NCBI GenBank assembly: GCA_015143295.1
Contig: CM026561.1
Location: 39,932,875-39,996,874 of the forward strand
DNA: 64,000 bases
Reading direction: 5' to 3'
DNA from: Tetracentron sinense
Taxonomy: Eukaryota > Streptophyta > Magnoliopsida > Trochodendrales > Trochodendraceae
Below the pieces are notes generated by a model. That model saw nothing but the letters and a program-made list of their open reading frames with translations, was not told the origin of the DNA and did not search any database. How positions within the stretch are numbered: the first letter of the stretch is position 1; each line of letters starts with the position of its first letter. Below, in pieces: positions 11,773 to 23,175 of the stretch. The position numbers were made by a program, and so were the translations under genes.

Positions 11773-14700
11773 TACTCCTATTCGTTTGAAAAATGTTTTG
11801 CTCGTACCGGAGATTTAAGAAAGATCTTTTATTTGTTAGTCAATTAACAAATGATATGCCCTACACTTTTGAATTTAATTCAGATGGTTTTGTGATCAAG
11901 GGCAGGAGAACAAACATAGTAGTGGCGGTTGGGAGTAGATATGCTCTTGATGGTGAAAAACAAACTTTCTTCTCACATCGGTTTAGGAAGACATCTGAGG
12001 AAGGGTGGCACCAATGATTAAGACATCCACAACAACGTGTTATTGAGTTTCTCCATCGTCGAAATTTTATTAATGTTATTTTTGAACATAAATCTCAGCA
12101 TGTTTGTGGCAATTGTCAAATGGGAAAGTCTTCCGTTTACTTTTTATTCTTTCTGATGGAAATTATGAAAACCCCTTTATGAAGATCCACTCTGATTTAT
12201 GGGGACCAAGCCCAGTTTGCTCTACTCAAAATTTTAGATATCATGTGATTTTTGTGGATGATAACACCCGACTTACATGGATATACTCTCTTCGGCGTAA
12301 ATCTGATTTTTTTGATTGCTTTATCAATTTTCAAAAATATGTTGAATGCCAATTTGGCCAGAAAATTTTGATCTTTCAATCAGATGGAGGAGGTGAGTTT
12401 TCTAATCACTGCTTTCTACAGCTTCTTGCCACCCTTGGAATAAGACATCAATTATCTTGTCCAAAGACTCTTGAGCAGAATGGGATGGCTGAAAGAAAGC
12501 ATCGAAATATTTGTGAATTAGGCTTAATTTAGGCAAAAATCCCTCGGCGATATTGGGTTGATTGTTTTATTGCAGCCGTGTTCCTCATAAATAGACTGCC
12601 AACCCCCATTTTGGATATGGACTCTCCATTCTTTCGTCTATTTGGGAAGCACCCAGATTACTCCAGCCTTCGGATCTTGGGCTGTAGGTGTTTTCCTTAT
12701 CTTCGAGGTTATGCTCATGACAAATTTGATCCCAAATCTCTACCATGTGTCTTTATGGGTTACAACACAATATATAAAGGGTATAAGTGCCTTTATCCTT
12801 TAACTGGCCGAATATACATCTCTAGACATGTTGTCTTTGATGAGACTCATCTACCATTTGTTGATCCATCCTCACTATATGGAACTCAACAAGTTGAGGG
12901 GGAGTTTCTATCTCACAACGAATGGGTTAATCCATCCAATCCAATCTCATGCATTGACCGTGTCACTAACACCACTCCTTGTTTACCACATGATGCAACA
13001 TCATCTCCTCTTGATCCCTCAATTGCTCGTGATCCACCATCTGATTGTGGTTCATCAATCGATTATGGACCATCTCCACTTGATGCATCAGGCGATTGTG
13101 ATTCATCACTTGACTATGGACCATCCTCACTTGATGCATCAGCCGATCGTGATTCATCAATTGCTTATGTACCATCCACACTTGATACATCAGCCACCAT
13201 TGGTCCGTCCAATATGGACATCATGGGTATTATTGACAATAAATCCAAGGAAGCTGAACTCTCCACTTCAACACCACCGAGTCAAATTGCTACTATGGAT
13301 CAATCCATGCAACTCATTCCAAATCTTAGCATGCATGCTCCACCATATACCTTTGTTCAACCTTCAGATTCTACACTCAATGGTGACCATCACATTGTTA
13401 CTGGTTCAAAAAGTGGAATTTGTAAACCCAATCCGCGGTATGCCAACCTACATGATACTATACCCGTTGAGCCCAAATTGGTAAAAACGGCACTCAAACA
13501 TCCGGATTGGGTTGTTGCCATGAATTAGGAAATCGTTGCATTAAAAGAAAATCAAACATGGGATCTTGTCCCACGATCACCATCGATGAACGTCGTTGAT
13601 TGCAAATGGGTCTTTAAGACTAAACTACAAACATATGGGAGCCTTGAGTGACTCAAGGCTCGATTAGTTGCCTTAGGTTTCAATTAGGTGGAGGGAATCG
13701 ACTTCTCTGAAACGTTTTCACCCGTCATCAAACCGAGAAGCATTCGGACCGTTCTTACGGTTGCAACCATTAAAGGATGGGTAATTTGACAACTAGATGT
13801 GAAGAATGCGTTTCTTCATGGGGTTCTTAATAAACCAGTTCACATGGAACAACCTCCTGGTTTCAAGGATCCAACCCTTCCTACATATGTTTGTCGCCTT
13901 AATAAAGCCTTGTATGGGCTTAAGCAGGCTCCACGGGCTTGGTTTGACAGACTCAGCAGTTTCCTCCTTAATAGGGGTTTCTTTTGTAGCACAGCTGACC
14001 CATCTCTATTCATTTGTCATTCGCACCATGGCACCATTCTCCTCTTGTTATATGTGGATGATATGATCTTAATGGGGGATCACCCTGGCTTTCTAGATTG
14101 GTTTATTAGCGAATTGGGCCGAGAATTCGCAATCAAAGATTTGGGCCACCTCCACTATTTTTTAGGCATTGAAGTTCATCCATTCAAAGGGGGTCAATTT
14201 TTGTGTCAAGCCAAATATGCACGTGATCTCCTTACACGTGCTCTGATGAAAGATTGTAAGGCAATCTCCACGCCTATGACTGCAAAGCATCGACCCTCTA
14301 TTTCCGATAATGATATATTTCCAGATTCAACCTTCTACAGGAGCATCGTTGGAGCATTACAGTACCTCACTTTTACCAGGCCAGATCTCTCTTGCAGTGT
14401 CAACTTTGTATGCCAATTCATGCATGCTCCAACCATTGGACACTATCAAGTGGTTAAGAGAATTCTTCGTTACTTAAGTGGTACTCTAAATTATGGAATG
14501 CGCATTCTAGCATCCAATTCACTCTATATGCTTTTTCGGATGCTGATTGGGCTGGATGCCCTCTTACACGATGTTCCACTACTGGGTTTTGTACGTTTCT
14601 TGGAAGCAACTGTTTATCTTGGAGTGCCAAGAAACAGAGCACAGCGGCACGATCAAGTATGGAGGCCGAATACCGTTAAATGGCTTTGATGACTGCTGAA

Positions 14701-15011
14701 TTGACATGGATTTCCTACATTCTACGTGATATAAGGGTATCCTTATCTAAGCCACCTATCTTACATTGTGATAATAAAAGTGCTCTCTACATGACCATTA
14801 ACCCAGTTTTTCACGGTCGTACCAAGCATATTGAGCTTGATTACCATTATGTTCGCGAGAAGGTAGCCCTTGGTAATCTTATCACTTGGTTTGTTCCATC
14901 TGACCAACAGCTTGCAAACATATTTACCAAGCTTTTGTCCCGATCTCAATTTTGTTCGTTGCGGTTCAAACTTGGCCTTTGGCCTAACCCTCGGCCTAGT
15001 TTGAGGGGGAA
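11773..15011 (+). pseudogene. pol: copia-A pol, left arm: INT, RT, RNase H (decayed)
   Basis: After copia-C the copia-A frame resumes. GAG-pre-integrase is at about 11793-12120, and integrase at 12180-12530 with HSDLWGP, QSDGGGEF and GMAERKHR. A variable Ser/Asp/Pro-rich linker is at 12900-13400 with repeated DYGPSSLDASAD-like units. RT is at 13530-14190 with DVKNAFLHG and YVDD, and RNase H at 14520-14960 with LHCDNKSALY. Stops are frequent, and those at 13526-13528, 13648, 13686 and 13787 look like C-to-T changes of CAG/CGA. Left-arm-only lesions are a TGA for Trp at about 12016, a TAG at 12530, and a 4-bp deletion near 14521. It is not functional. Confidence 0.9.
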
Positions 15012-15383
15012 TGATAAGCATAAGAATGTAGTTGGAAAGAAGATTGTGTTTAATCATAAATCCAACAAATCAATGAGCAATCTCAACCATACGTTGCCTA
15101 ATATGGAATCTCAAGATACGAAGCTCAAAGATTAACGTGTATTCTAGTATTGTAATTATCTTGTTTCCTTTTATTCTTGGAAGTAATCCCACTGATGAGG
15201 GAACTTGCCATTCTTTTGAAAGGTTATCCTATTGATAAGGAAACCTTGTTATTCACTTGCAAGGCAATCTCATTGCTAAGGGAACCTTGCTTTACGGTGT
15301 AAATCAATATATATAATCCACAAGCTCTCTCTATTCTCACTTAGAGAAAGAGATTTTATCAAATCAATCTCAAATGTGTAACA
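15012..15383 (+). mobile_element. LTR of copia-A, left arm
   Basis: It starts TGATAAGCATAAG directly after a polypurine tract (TTTGAGGGGGAA at 15000-15011) and ends GTGTAACA. It is 372 bp, matching 59859-60230 in the right arm. It is the 3' LTR of the upstream pol, yet it is immediately followed by a PBS, as a 5' LTR would be. Confidence 0.85.
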
Positions 15384-15582
15384 TGGTATCAGAGCACTGG
15401 TTGCAATATGGTCACGGGTTCGATTCTTTCCACCCTTTGGGTGAGGGGGAGTGTTGAGTGTTATTTATCGCCTCCGCTCCCGGGTGTCGCGTATCGCACC
15501 CCATATGTCCCATGACCCTTTTATATTCATTGTTACTACTCTCTCCATCAGATCGGTCTTTTGGAGTAATTGGTTGTTAACA
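15384..15582 (+). mobile_element. PBS-PPT-LTR mini-module (TRIM-like remnant), left arm
   Basis: TGGTATCAGAGC at 15384-15395 is the classic initiator-tRNA-Met primer-binding site. Only ~43 bp later comes a polypurine tract (GGGTGAGGGGGAG, 15439-15451). Then follows a 131-bp segment, TGTTGAGTG...GTTGTTAACA (15452-15582), with TG/CA ends. This order, with almost no interior, is that of terminal-repeat retrotransposons in miniature. The expected matching left LTR is absent; the copia-A LTR sits there instead. The same arrangement is in the right arm. Confidence 0.5.
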
Positions 15583-16244
15583 AGTATCACAACAGAATCA
15601 CTACAAATTCAAACTTTCTAAGTATTAGTAGGGTTTCAAAATAATAACTAATAAGGGTTAGGGACTTAGGGTTTCTGTAAAAAAATGGATAGGGTTTTAG
15701 AATCAAATGGTTAGGGTTTCTTAACATTACCCATCTAGCTCCCTCTTCAGCAATAGAAGGGAGAAGCGGATGGTAGAAGATCTCAAAAGTGATGAAGATG
15801 CTACAAAGAAGGGTTTGAAGGAAATTGAAAATAAGAATAATGAAAGATGGTAGAGATGACTTTGATGAGTATAAGCCCCATGAAAAGCAAGACAACAGAA
15901 AGAGTAGGTATGTGGAATGTTTTGGCTAATACAGATAACAACGTGAAACATGCCTAAATTAAGTAACATCGAAAAGGTAGTGAAAGTGGAAAAAAAAACG
16001 GAGTTGTGATCTTGGCAGCATGTTTCAAGCACCCAGTTCATATCATCTTGAGTTTCAGCTAGGGTCGGGCTACTAGCTGACTGTTTCACTGTTAAGTGTT
16101 GGGAGCTTGGAGAGAGCAAGCCCTTAGAGAAACTGAGAAGGGAACGAGAGGGATAATTGCAAAGGGTAGGCTAGACGGGTGGCACTGCCACCCACTGGGA
16201 GATCAAAATTGGAAGAAAACTTCAAAATGAGGCTGGATTGACCA
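15583..16244 (-). other. copia-D leader region, left arm
   Basis: This stretch lies downstream (minus strand) of the copia-D PBS. Two overlapping ORFs, 15727-16119 (130 codons) and 15587-15895 (102 codons), are conserved in the right arm. The first starts with a Ser/Thr/Gln-rich segment, then a hydrophobic run. I cannot assign either to a gag family. No RT or integrase follows, so copia-D is truncated. Confidence 0.4.
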
Positions 16245-16501
16245 GCTCCGATACCATGATATAAAAAGTGATTTATTGAGAATAACTTAGATTATTAAAA
16301 TAATACCAATCAAGGGAAATAGATTGTAAAGTGATCCTATTCTATAAAGATAATATTGAAGATAATCTTTATCTAATCAAAGAGGAATAATCTAAGATTA
16401 TGAATGTGATGAGATACAAATATGATTCAGTGTATCACATCTTACATTTATTTCTCTAATGAGAGAGAGAGAGAGGGAGCTAGTAAATTTATAGAGGCGA
16501 G
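16245..16501 (-). mobile_element. copia-D PBS and truncated LTR, left arm
   Basis: The minus strand reads TGGTATCGGAGC (16245-16256), one base off the canonical PBS. Before it is an LTR end, TTTATATCA, with the LTR running back to 16501 where gypsy-B is inserted. About 245 bp of LTR remain; the outer part is not recognised beyond gypsy-B. Confidence 0.65.
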
Positions 16502-17337
16502 TGTAACGACCCCAAAACCCCACCATGGACATAATGGGACTTTGGGTCTGCCACATTACTTATCCCTGCTTAACCTCAATGACAAAAGGCATAATGAAAA
16601 GATAAATACCCCAAAATAGCAACTATAAAATTCTTTTAACATAAAAGGTCTTATCCGATATATCATAAACCAATATATGTCCAAATCTATAAACATGAAC
16701 TAAAGCAACATCTACTATAAAGGTCTTAAGTCTATTACAAATTCTCTCTCAATAAAACTGAACTGAAAAGAAACTAATAATACAGGAACTGGTCAGGGTT
16801 CCAACCACCCTCACCGAAGGGATCACCTTCAACTTCTGCTTCTTCCTGATAGGCTTCCTCAACCCACGGTGCACCTGCAGACTCTGGCTCTAAACCTGAA
16901 GACAATAACAGGTCGACTTAGCATTGAAAATAATCAGCGGATATCTAATCTAACTAACAATAGCAATAATACATATACATGTTAAATATCCATTTCATGC
17001 GATAATTACGTAGTCAATAACAGTTTCATATAACATGTACATAATCAGAGTGCGGAAACATGTGAACATATCCTATCATCATCTTGATTCGTGTACTTGT
17101 GTGACTCTTGAACTTGTAGTATGAGTTTCATACATGCTTGTTTTCCCATAAAAATAGTCATCGAGGTCTTTATATTAAATCCATGGAGGTGCATCGACAG
17201 AAGCATAAGCCCCTAGAGCTTCTAAATACCAAATGTCCATGATAATTATCCAGGACTTGAAATCTTATCCATGGAGAGCATCAATGATTACTGAAGCTAC
17301 TTGAGATATTAGGGTCCTTGTAAAATCATGCAGTGTT

Positions 17338-17402
17338 CTTGTTCTTGTACTTGTTTCTTGTACTTATTCTTCTTCTTGTAAATGTACTTGTACTTGTATT
17401 TC
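17338..17402 (+). repeat. CTTGTA-type short tandem array in gypsy-B LTR
   Basis: Runs of TTGTACTTG/TTCTTG units lie here. The matching positions in the other LTR copies (about 24008-24055, and 57838-57910 reverse complement) differ in unit number, so the tract behaves as a variable microsatellite. Confidence 0.6.
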
Positions 17403-17904
17403 AATGTCCAATGTTCAGTGTCCATGTAATATCCGTATCATCTTGTGTACACGTGAGACTTGTAATCTACCACACATGCATGTGAAGTTGTGCTTGAGTG
17501 TTGTGATTATTATCCGAAACTGGGTCATTGCTTAGATTTCCATCTTCTACCAAGAAACTCTGGTAGGTTAAATCTTCCTAGTTAGAGAATTCCCGATGGG
17601 GAGGACTTCCTCTAGGCTTTGGCCAATCTGAATGTCAATCACCATGCAATATATATATGACATAATTTATCATAACATGTATTGATATCTCTTGAACATA
17701 TTTAAACAATTTGATTAACATCATTTCTACATTTTACAATTCAAAGCATCCTACAAAACCCTAGGCGATCCCTTAGAAGGTCTGGGCTCTACAAAACCCT
17801 TCTCTTCCAAGCTAAATCTCCCTTAGAACCCTAGGTTTTTTCGCTTCCTTTGCCAAATTAAGTTAGAAATGGTTAGGACACTCTAAAACCTCGAAATAGA
17901 ACCC

Positions 17905-18150
17905 CTATTTATAGTCCCATGGGTTAAAAACTCTAAAATCCACAATTTGAGGGTTTTTGAAAACCTAAAATGCACGCTCCAATCGATCATAACTAACCCT
18001 CAATTGATCGGGGCTTAACTGGACATTTTTTCTCTTGTCGAACGATCGGTCTGGGAGAGCCGATCGATTGGCCCGGGACAGAAAGCCTAGGCGATCCTCT
18101 GGTATCCCTCCAATCAATCGATCTGTGAGGTCCAATCGATTGGTGGTCCT
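17905..18150 (-). promoter_or_regulatory. gypsy-B 3' LTR TATA box with upstream CGATCG cluster
   Basis: TATAAATAG lies on the minus strand at about 17905-17914. Upstream (17980-18150 on +) are several CGATCGATTGG / CAATCGATCGG-like blocks, partly decayed by C-to-T changes. The less decayed forms are in the 5' LTR. Confidence 0.5.
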
Positions 18151-18282
18151 AAATTTGGGATTTTTCATAGATTTGACCCTCCAACTTGCTTAACTTTACA
18201 CATACATGCATAGAACACCAAAATGATAATAAAACCCCTACCAAACAAGATTAAAAAGAAAGAAAAAGGTCTGGGCTCTACA

Positions 18283-19640
18283 TCCTCCCTTCTTAAAAGA
18301 ATTTCTTCCACAAAATTTACGTCGAATAAGTGAGGATACTTTTCACGGACTTCAGCTTCCCTCTCCCATGTAGCTTCCTCCTTAGAGTGATGCTCCCATT
18401 GCAAGAGTACAAGAGGAATGACTTTAGTGCGCAAGACTTGTTGTTTTCGGTCCAAGATTTGAGCCGGTTGCTCAACAAAAGTCAAATCATCTCGGACTTC
18501 CAATGAATCCAAATCAATGACGTGCGAATGATCCGATAAGTACTTTTTCAATATGGAGATGTGGAAGACATTATGCACACTAGCCATGTGGAGTGGCAAG
18601 GTGACCCGATAAGCAACTTCCCTGATCTGGGTGATGATCTCAAAAGGGCCTACATATCTTGGACTGAGCTTGCCCCGCTTGCCGAATTTCATCACACTCT
18701 TCATAGATGAAATCTTGACTAATATAAAATCTTCAACTCGAAACTTAAGATCCGTCCTGCGAGTATCGGCATAACTCTTCTACCTACTCTGAGCTGTTTT
18801 TAACATCTCTTTGATCGCTTGAACTCTATCCACGGTCTGACCAACAAGCTCGGGACTCAGGAGTTTCCTTTCACCAACTTCATCCCAACACAACGGTGAA
18901 TGACAACTCCTCCCATAGAGTGGCTCAAAAGGTGTCATCTGAATACTTACTTGATAGTTATTGTTGTAGGTAAATTCAACCAACGACAGGTGATCATCCC
19001 AACTACCTTAGAAGTCTAACATGCAAGCCTGCAGCATGTCCTCTATGATTTGGTTCTCCCTCTCAGTTTGACCATCTATCTACGGATGAAATACCGTACT
19101 GAAATCTATACGGGAACCCATGGCCTATTGAAAACTCCTCCAGAATCTGAAAGTAAATCTCGGGTCTCGATCAGAAACAATACTAATCGAAACTCCATGA
19201 AAACAGATTACTTCTTTGATATAAATGTTGGTTAATTGGTTGGAATTGAACGTAGTTTGATACTGAAGGAAATGAGTCGACTTAGTCAACCTGTCGACCA
19301 CGACCCAAATAGCATCAAAGTTCTTAGCCGTCCTTGGCAGACCAATAACGAAATCCATAGAGATATTTTCCCACTTCTAATTGGGAATAAGAAGTGACTG
19401 AAGAAGTCCCGCCGGTCTCTTGTGTTCAGCTTTTACTTGCTGACAAACCAAACACTTGGACACATAAGTAGCCACATCCTTTTTTATGCTCTTCCATTAG
19501 AAATATTTCTTAAGGTTCTGGTACATCTTGGTACCTCCCAGATGGACAGTGTACTTAGACTTGTGTACTTCATCTTGAATCTCTCTTTTCAATTCCTCAT
19601 TAGCCGAAACACAAAGTCTATCCTTGAAGGAGATCCCATC
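18283..19640 (-). pseudogene. pol: gypsy-B integrase and chromodomain-like tail
   Basis: The integrase shows MDFVIGLPRT (first Asp), VDRLTKSTHF, SIVSDRDPRFTF (second Asp), and the Glu in ENQIIEDMLQ. VEFTYNNNYQ and PFEPLYGRSC follow. The tail (18165-18704) reads KLSPRYVGPFEI, HNVFHISILKKY and a chromodomain-like end, EEATWEREAEVREKYPHLF, running open into the LTR. Stops near 19010 (TAA), 19082 and 19121 (TAG) are explained by C-to-T at Gln codons. The duplicated arm starts inside this gene at 18841. Confidence 0.9.
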
Positions 19641-21080
19641 ATTTCTCTAGGAAAAATCTTTAAACCCGCTGCTAATCGACTTGTTCATAGCAGCATATAA
19701 TTCTCTATCGTCCCATTCCAGGTCTTTAACCCTGTCCAAGATGATTTGTCTGACCATAATGTTGGCCATCAAAGCTCCAGATGTTCCAACACTGAAACCC
19801 GTATCAAAGCTAGATACCTCTTCAAGTAGCTTCCATTCTTGGACCATCAAATGTGCCAAGAATCTAGTAGGTCTTCGGCTTATCACATCTGCCACCACAT
19901 TTGCTTTCGCCGGGTGGTATTGGATAGAGCAATCATAATCCTTGAGGAACTCCATCTAGTGATGTTGCCTCAAATTCAGTTACTTCTGCGAGAACAAATA
20001 CTTCAGGCTCTTGTAATCGATGAATACTTCAAACTGCTTACCATACAAGTAGTGTCTCCAGATCTAGAGAGCAAAGACTACTGCTGCCAACTCCAAATCA
20101 TGAGTAGGATAGTTCTTTTCGTGGTCTTTGTCGGGAAGCATAGAAAATCACTTTCCTGTATTGCATAAGAACACAACCTAACCCAATGAGTAAGGCGTCA
20201 CTGTATACCACAAAACCTCCACTACCAAATGGTACAGTCAAGATAGGTGCGGTGGTGAGACGCTTCTTCAACTCAAGAGAACTCTTCTCGCATTTCTCAT
20301 TTCACTCAAACCGGGAGTTCTTTCGAGTTAGAGGAGTAAGCGGGGTTGTCAAACTGGAAAATCCCTCAACGAATCTTCGATAATAACCAGCTAAGCCCAA
20401 GAAGCTTTGGATCTCTGTGACGCACTTTGGTTTTCCCCAACCTTCCACTGCTTCTATCTTAGAAAGATCAATAGAAATACCGTCTCCTCACACCACGTGG
20501 CCTAGGAATTTCACCTTCTCAAGCCAAAATTCACACTTTCTCATTTTAGTATACAACTGATGTTCCCTTAGTGTCTCTAAGGTAGCCCGGAGATGCCTTT
20601 CATGATCCTTTTGTGTCTGAGAATAGATAAGGATATCATCCATAAACACTATCACATAGGAGTCGAGAGCTGGCCTGAATATCCTGTTCATGAAATCCAT
20701 AAAGGTTGCTGGGGCATTTGTCAAACCAAATGGCATAACTAGAAACTAATAATGCCACTATCTGGTCCTGAATGCCGACTTGGGACCATCCTTCGACCTA
20801 ATCTTCAACTGGTGGTAACCCGACCTTAGGTCTATCTTGGAGAAATACTTCGCTCCTCGTAACTGATCAAATAGGTCATCGATCCTCGGCAAAGGATACT
20901 TGGTTTTTATAGTGGCCTTGTTCAGTTGCCGATAGTCGATGCACATCCTCATTGAACCATTCTTCTTCTTCACAAATAAAATCGGAGCTCCCCAAGGTGA
21001 CACACTTGGGTGAATAAATCCAAGATTGAATAAGTCTTCAATCTAATCCTTTACCTCTTTCAACTCTACTGGAGCCATCC
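19641..21080 (-). pseudogene. pol: gypsy-B reverse transcriptase and RNase H
   Basis: RT blocks in order are [53 protein letters not shown] (catalytic Asp), [13 protein letters not shown], and the active-site FMDD followed by ILIYS. RNase H follows at about 20480-19880 and ends with [16 protein letters not shown]. Stops at about 20743-20757, 21043 and in RNase H break the frame; several are TAG/TAA where Gln is usual. The sequence matches RT of Tekay/Del-type gypsy elements by motif. It cannot be translated as one protein. Confidence 0.9.
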
Positions 21081-21700
21081 TATACGGCGCCTTGGAGATG
21101 GGTGTTGTGCCTGGAGCTTAGTCAATAACAAACTCTATCTCTCTATCAGGTGACAAGTCCGGTAAGTCCTTGGGAAAGATATCCATGAATTCCTCTATAA
21201 TAGGAATACTTGAGGAATCCCGTGTCTTCGAGGTAGCAAGACTTAATGCCGCAAATCGATCTAAATCTTTCATCTTCAATCCTTGGAGATGAAAAGGAGG
21301 CTCACTGATTGACTTAAAGTTGACTACTTTCCCAAAACAGTTGACATGCCTATGGATTTAGAAAGCCAATCCATGCCTATTTTGATGTCGAAGTCTTGAA
21401 ATTCAAGGACAATCAGATCGGCTGACATTTCTCTCTGACCCACCCGATTATCGTAAGCTCGATAGACCTTATCAGTGATGATTGAACTACCAACAAGATC
21501 GATGATAGAGAGTTTACAGTTTGACAGACTTGGCTCAATCAAAAATTCTTGTGCAAAACTAGGTGTAACGAAGGAGTGAGTAGAACCGGTATCAACCAAC
21601 ACATGAGCTGAGAAGTCGTTTACCAACAAAGTGCTTGAATTGGATACATAACTAAGGGTGTCAAATCATGTGCACAAACATATATCATATACTTAACATG
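21081..21700 (-). pseudogene. pol: gypsy-B aspartic protease and linker to RT
   Basis: The open part 21324-21629 carries the retroviral-type protease motif VLVDTGSTHSFVTP, followed by MDWLSKSIGM (usually MDWL in this family). Between here and RT, APGTTPISKAPYRMAP is readable, preceded by a TAA replacing the usual Gln at about 21118. This protease would cut the gag-pol polyprotein; this copy is dead. Confidence 0.85.
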
Positions 21701-21749
21701 TTGATACATAGTTTGCAAACATGATCATCATAGTATAAAAGGAAGAATA

Positions 21750-22960
21750 GCATCAAAAACTGAATTTATAAACTATACTTACCCTACACAACGTCGTCGG
21801 ACGCCTACGCATCCTGCTCGGAAGTAGCAAACACTCGGTCTTGAGCTGGCTGGCGGGGTTGCTGAGGTCTAGGGCCCTGAAGAAACCTCTATTGCGTGGG
21901 CTGCCTACCTGGCGGCCTGACTCCCTGAAGTTGAGTCTATGGAGGCACTTGTCAAGCCTGAACTGGGCAATCTCTAATCCGGTGGGTAAGATCCCCATAA
22001 TGAAAACACCCTCCTGTGGCTGATCTACATTCCCCTGCTGGGTGCCTCTTGTCACACTGGCCATATGGCGGATAGGTAGGTGCCCAAGGAGTAGGAGGAG
22101 CGGCCCGTTGAGTCTGAAGAGCCACTGGTACCGGCCTCTAGTAAGGGGTAGGCCTAGCAACTAGCACCGGATCCAACACCCTCGGCCTCTTGTCCTGAGG
22201 ACCATACCAGCTTACTTGAATCTTCTCCCTCTTCTTCAAAAATTCCTCTAAATTCTTCTCAGCTATTAAGGCTTGCTGGTACACCTCCCTACATGTTTTG
22301 AGCTGATGCATCGAGACCTTCTCCTATATAAAATCCTTCAAACTTCACTCAAACCTCTTTGCCTCCATTCTCTCCGTAGCGATCAAATGAGGAGCGAACC
22401 TAGAAAGCTCCATAAACTTGGCCTCATACTTGGCCACTGACATACTCCCCTGCTCCAAAGTAGAGAATTCAATCTCCTTCTGATATCTCACAAATACCGA
22501 AAAGTATCTATACTAGAAGATGTCGAGGAACTCTCCCCATATCCACTCTTGCCCGACTCGCATTTTGTTCCTCTACCTAGATGTATCCCTCCACCAATGT
22601 TTAGCCTTGTCTTCCATGATAAAGGAGGCCCATTTCACCCTCTGTTCATCGGTGGGCTCGAGCACGGAGAATATCTTCTCTAGTTGCATGATCCACAACT
22701 CGGCAACTGCGGGATCTAAACTACCATAGAAGGTTGGAAGACCCAACCTCGTAACAGCTTCCACTCCATTATGTTGGGGTTGATGAACATCAGCTGGCCT
22801 TTCTTGCCTTACTTGCCCTGCCGCTAGGAGTGCAGTCTACTGGGTGATAACAGTAGTAATAGTCCAGAGTATACAATTCATATCAGGCTGGCCATCACCA
22901 TCAGGAGTGCCAGGATTAAAGCTATGAGGCGTGGCATGAGAGGGTACCGAGAGGGCCATG
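21750..22960 (-). pseudogene. gag: gypsy-B gag with degenerate zinc knuckle
   Basis: The gag core is recognisable at 22573-22764 (FYGSLDPAVAELWIMQLEKI, WASFIMEDKAKHWW), as in gypsy retrotransposon gag domains. A zinc-knuckle region follows near 22050-21960: CDKRHPAGEC, then CFHYGDLTHRIRDC. In the second motif the second Cys has become Tyr, so the CCHC knuckle is lost. Several stops interrupt the rest. 22961-23159 is leader sequence before the PBS. Confidence 0.82.
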
Positions 22961-23159
22961 AAATATAAAGTAGTGGAGTAGACACTCCTGAAGCATAACA
23001 AACCATTTCATCATTCAGAAACGGTTCTACAAATATTTCTAATTCTAAACTTAAGCCTAGAATAAACCTACCATCCTAGACTTGATGTTGCTTTTTTAAG
23101 ATAGATTAATCCCTTATTCTTAACTATAATATCTTAGTCCTAAGGACTCTAATGCCTTT

Positions 23160-23171
23160 GCTCTGATACCA
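23160..23171 (-). other. gypsy-B primer-binding site
   Basis: The minus strand reads TGGTATCAGAGC, complementary to the 3' end of initiator tRNA-Met. It lies 4 bp inside the 5' LTR edge (23176). Confidence 0.88.
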
Positions 23172-23175
23172 CTTC

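Larger units (their letters stand above)
16502..18282 (-). mobile_element. 3' LTR of gypsy-B with 0.4-kb deletion
   Basis: It begins TGTAACGACC and ends GGCTCTACA on the + strand. At 1781 bp it is ~410 bp shorter than its duplicate at 56549-58738. The deletion junction near 17750-17810 contains filler that includes GGTCTGGGCTCTACA, a copy of the LTR's own terminus. Confidence 0.9.
5088..18841 (+). repeat. Left arm of a large inverted duplication
   Basis: This segment recurs in reverse complement at 55990-64000, and the right arm continues beyond the window. In about 300 bp sampled in the gypsy-B LTR I counted two substitutions between arms. The left arm additionally contains copia-C (5615-11767), and lacks about 410 bp of gypsy-B LTR near 17750-17810. 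The inner breakpoint lies inside gypsy-B pol: identity ends at CACGGTCTGAC (18831-18841). Confidence 0.93.

Noticed and set aside
12966..13190. Met/His-rich repeat ORF on the minus strand (and its twin at 62056-62280)
   Set aside because: Antisense of the Ser/Asp/Pro-rich linker in copia-A pol; shadow frame.
15384..15440. tRNA gene or SINE head (TGGTATCAGAGC with GGTTCGATTC ~35 bp on)
   Set aside because: The first part is a standard PBS next to an LTR; no cloverleaf can be drawn and no SINE tail is present.
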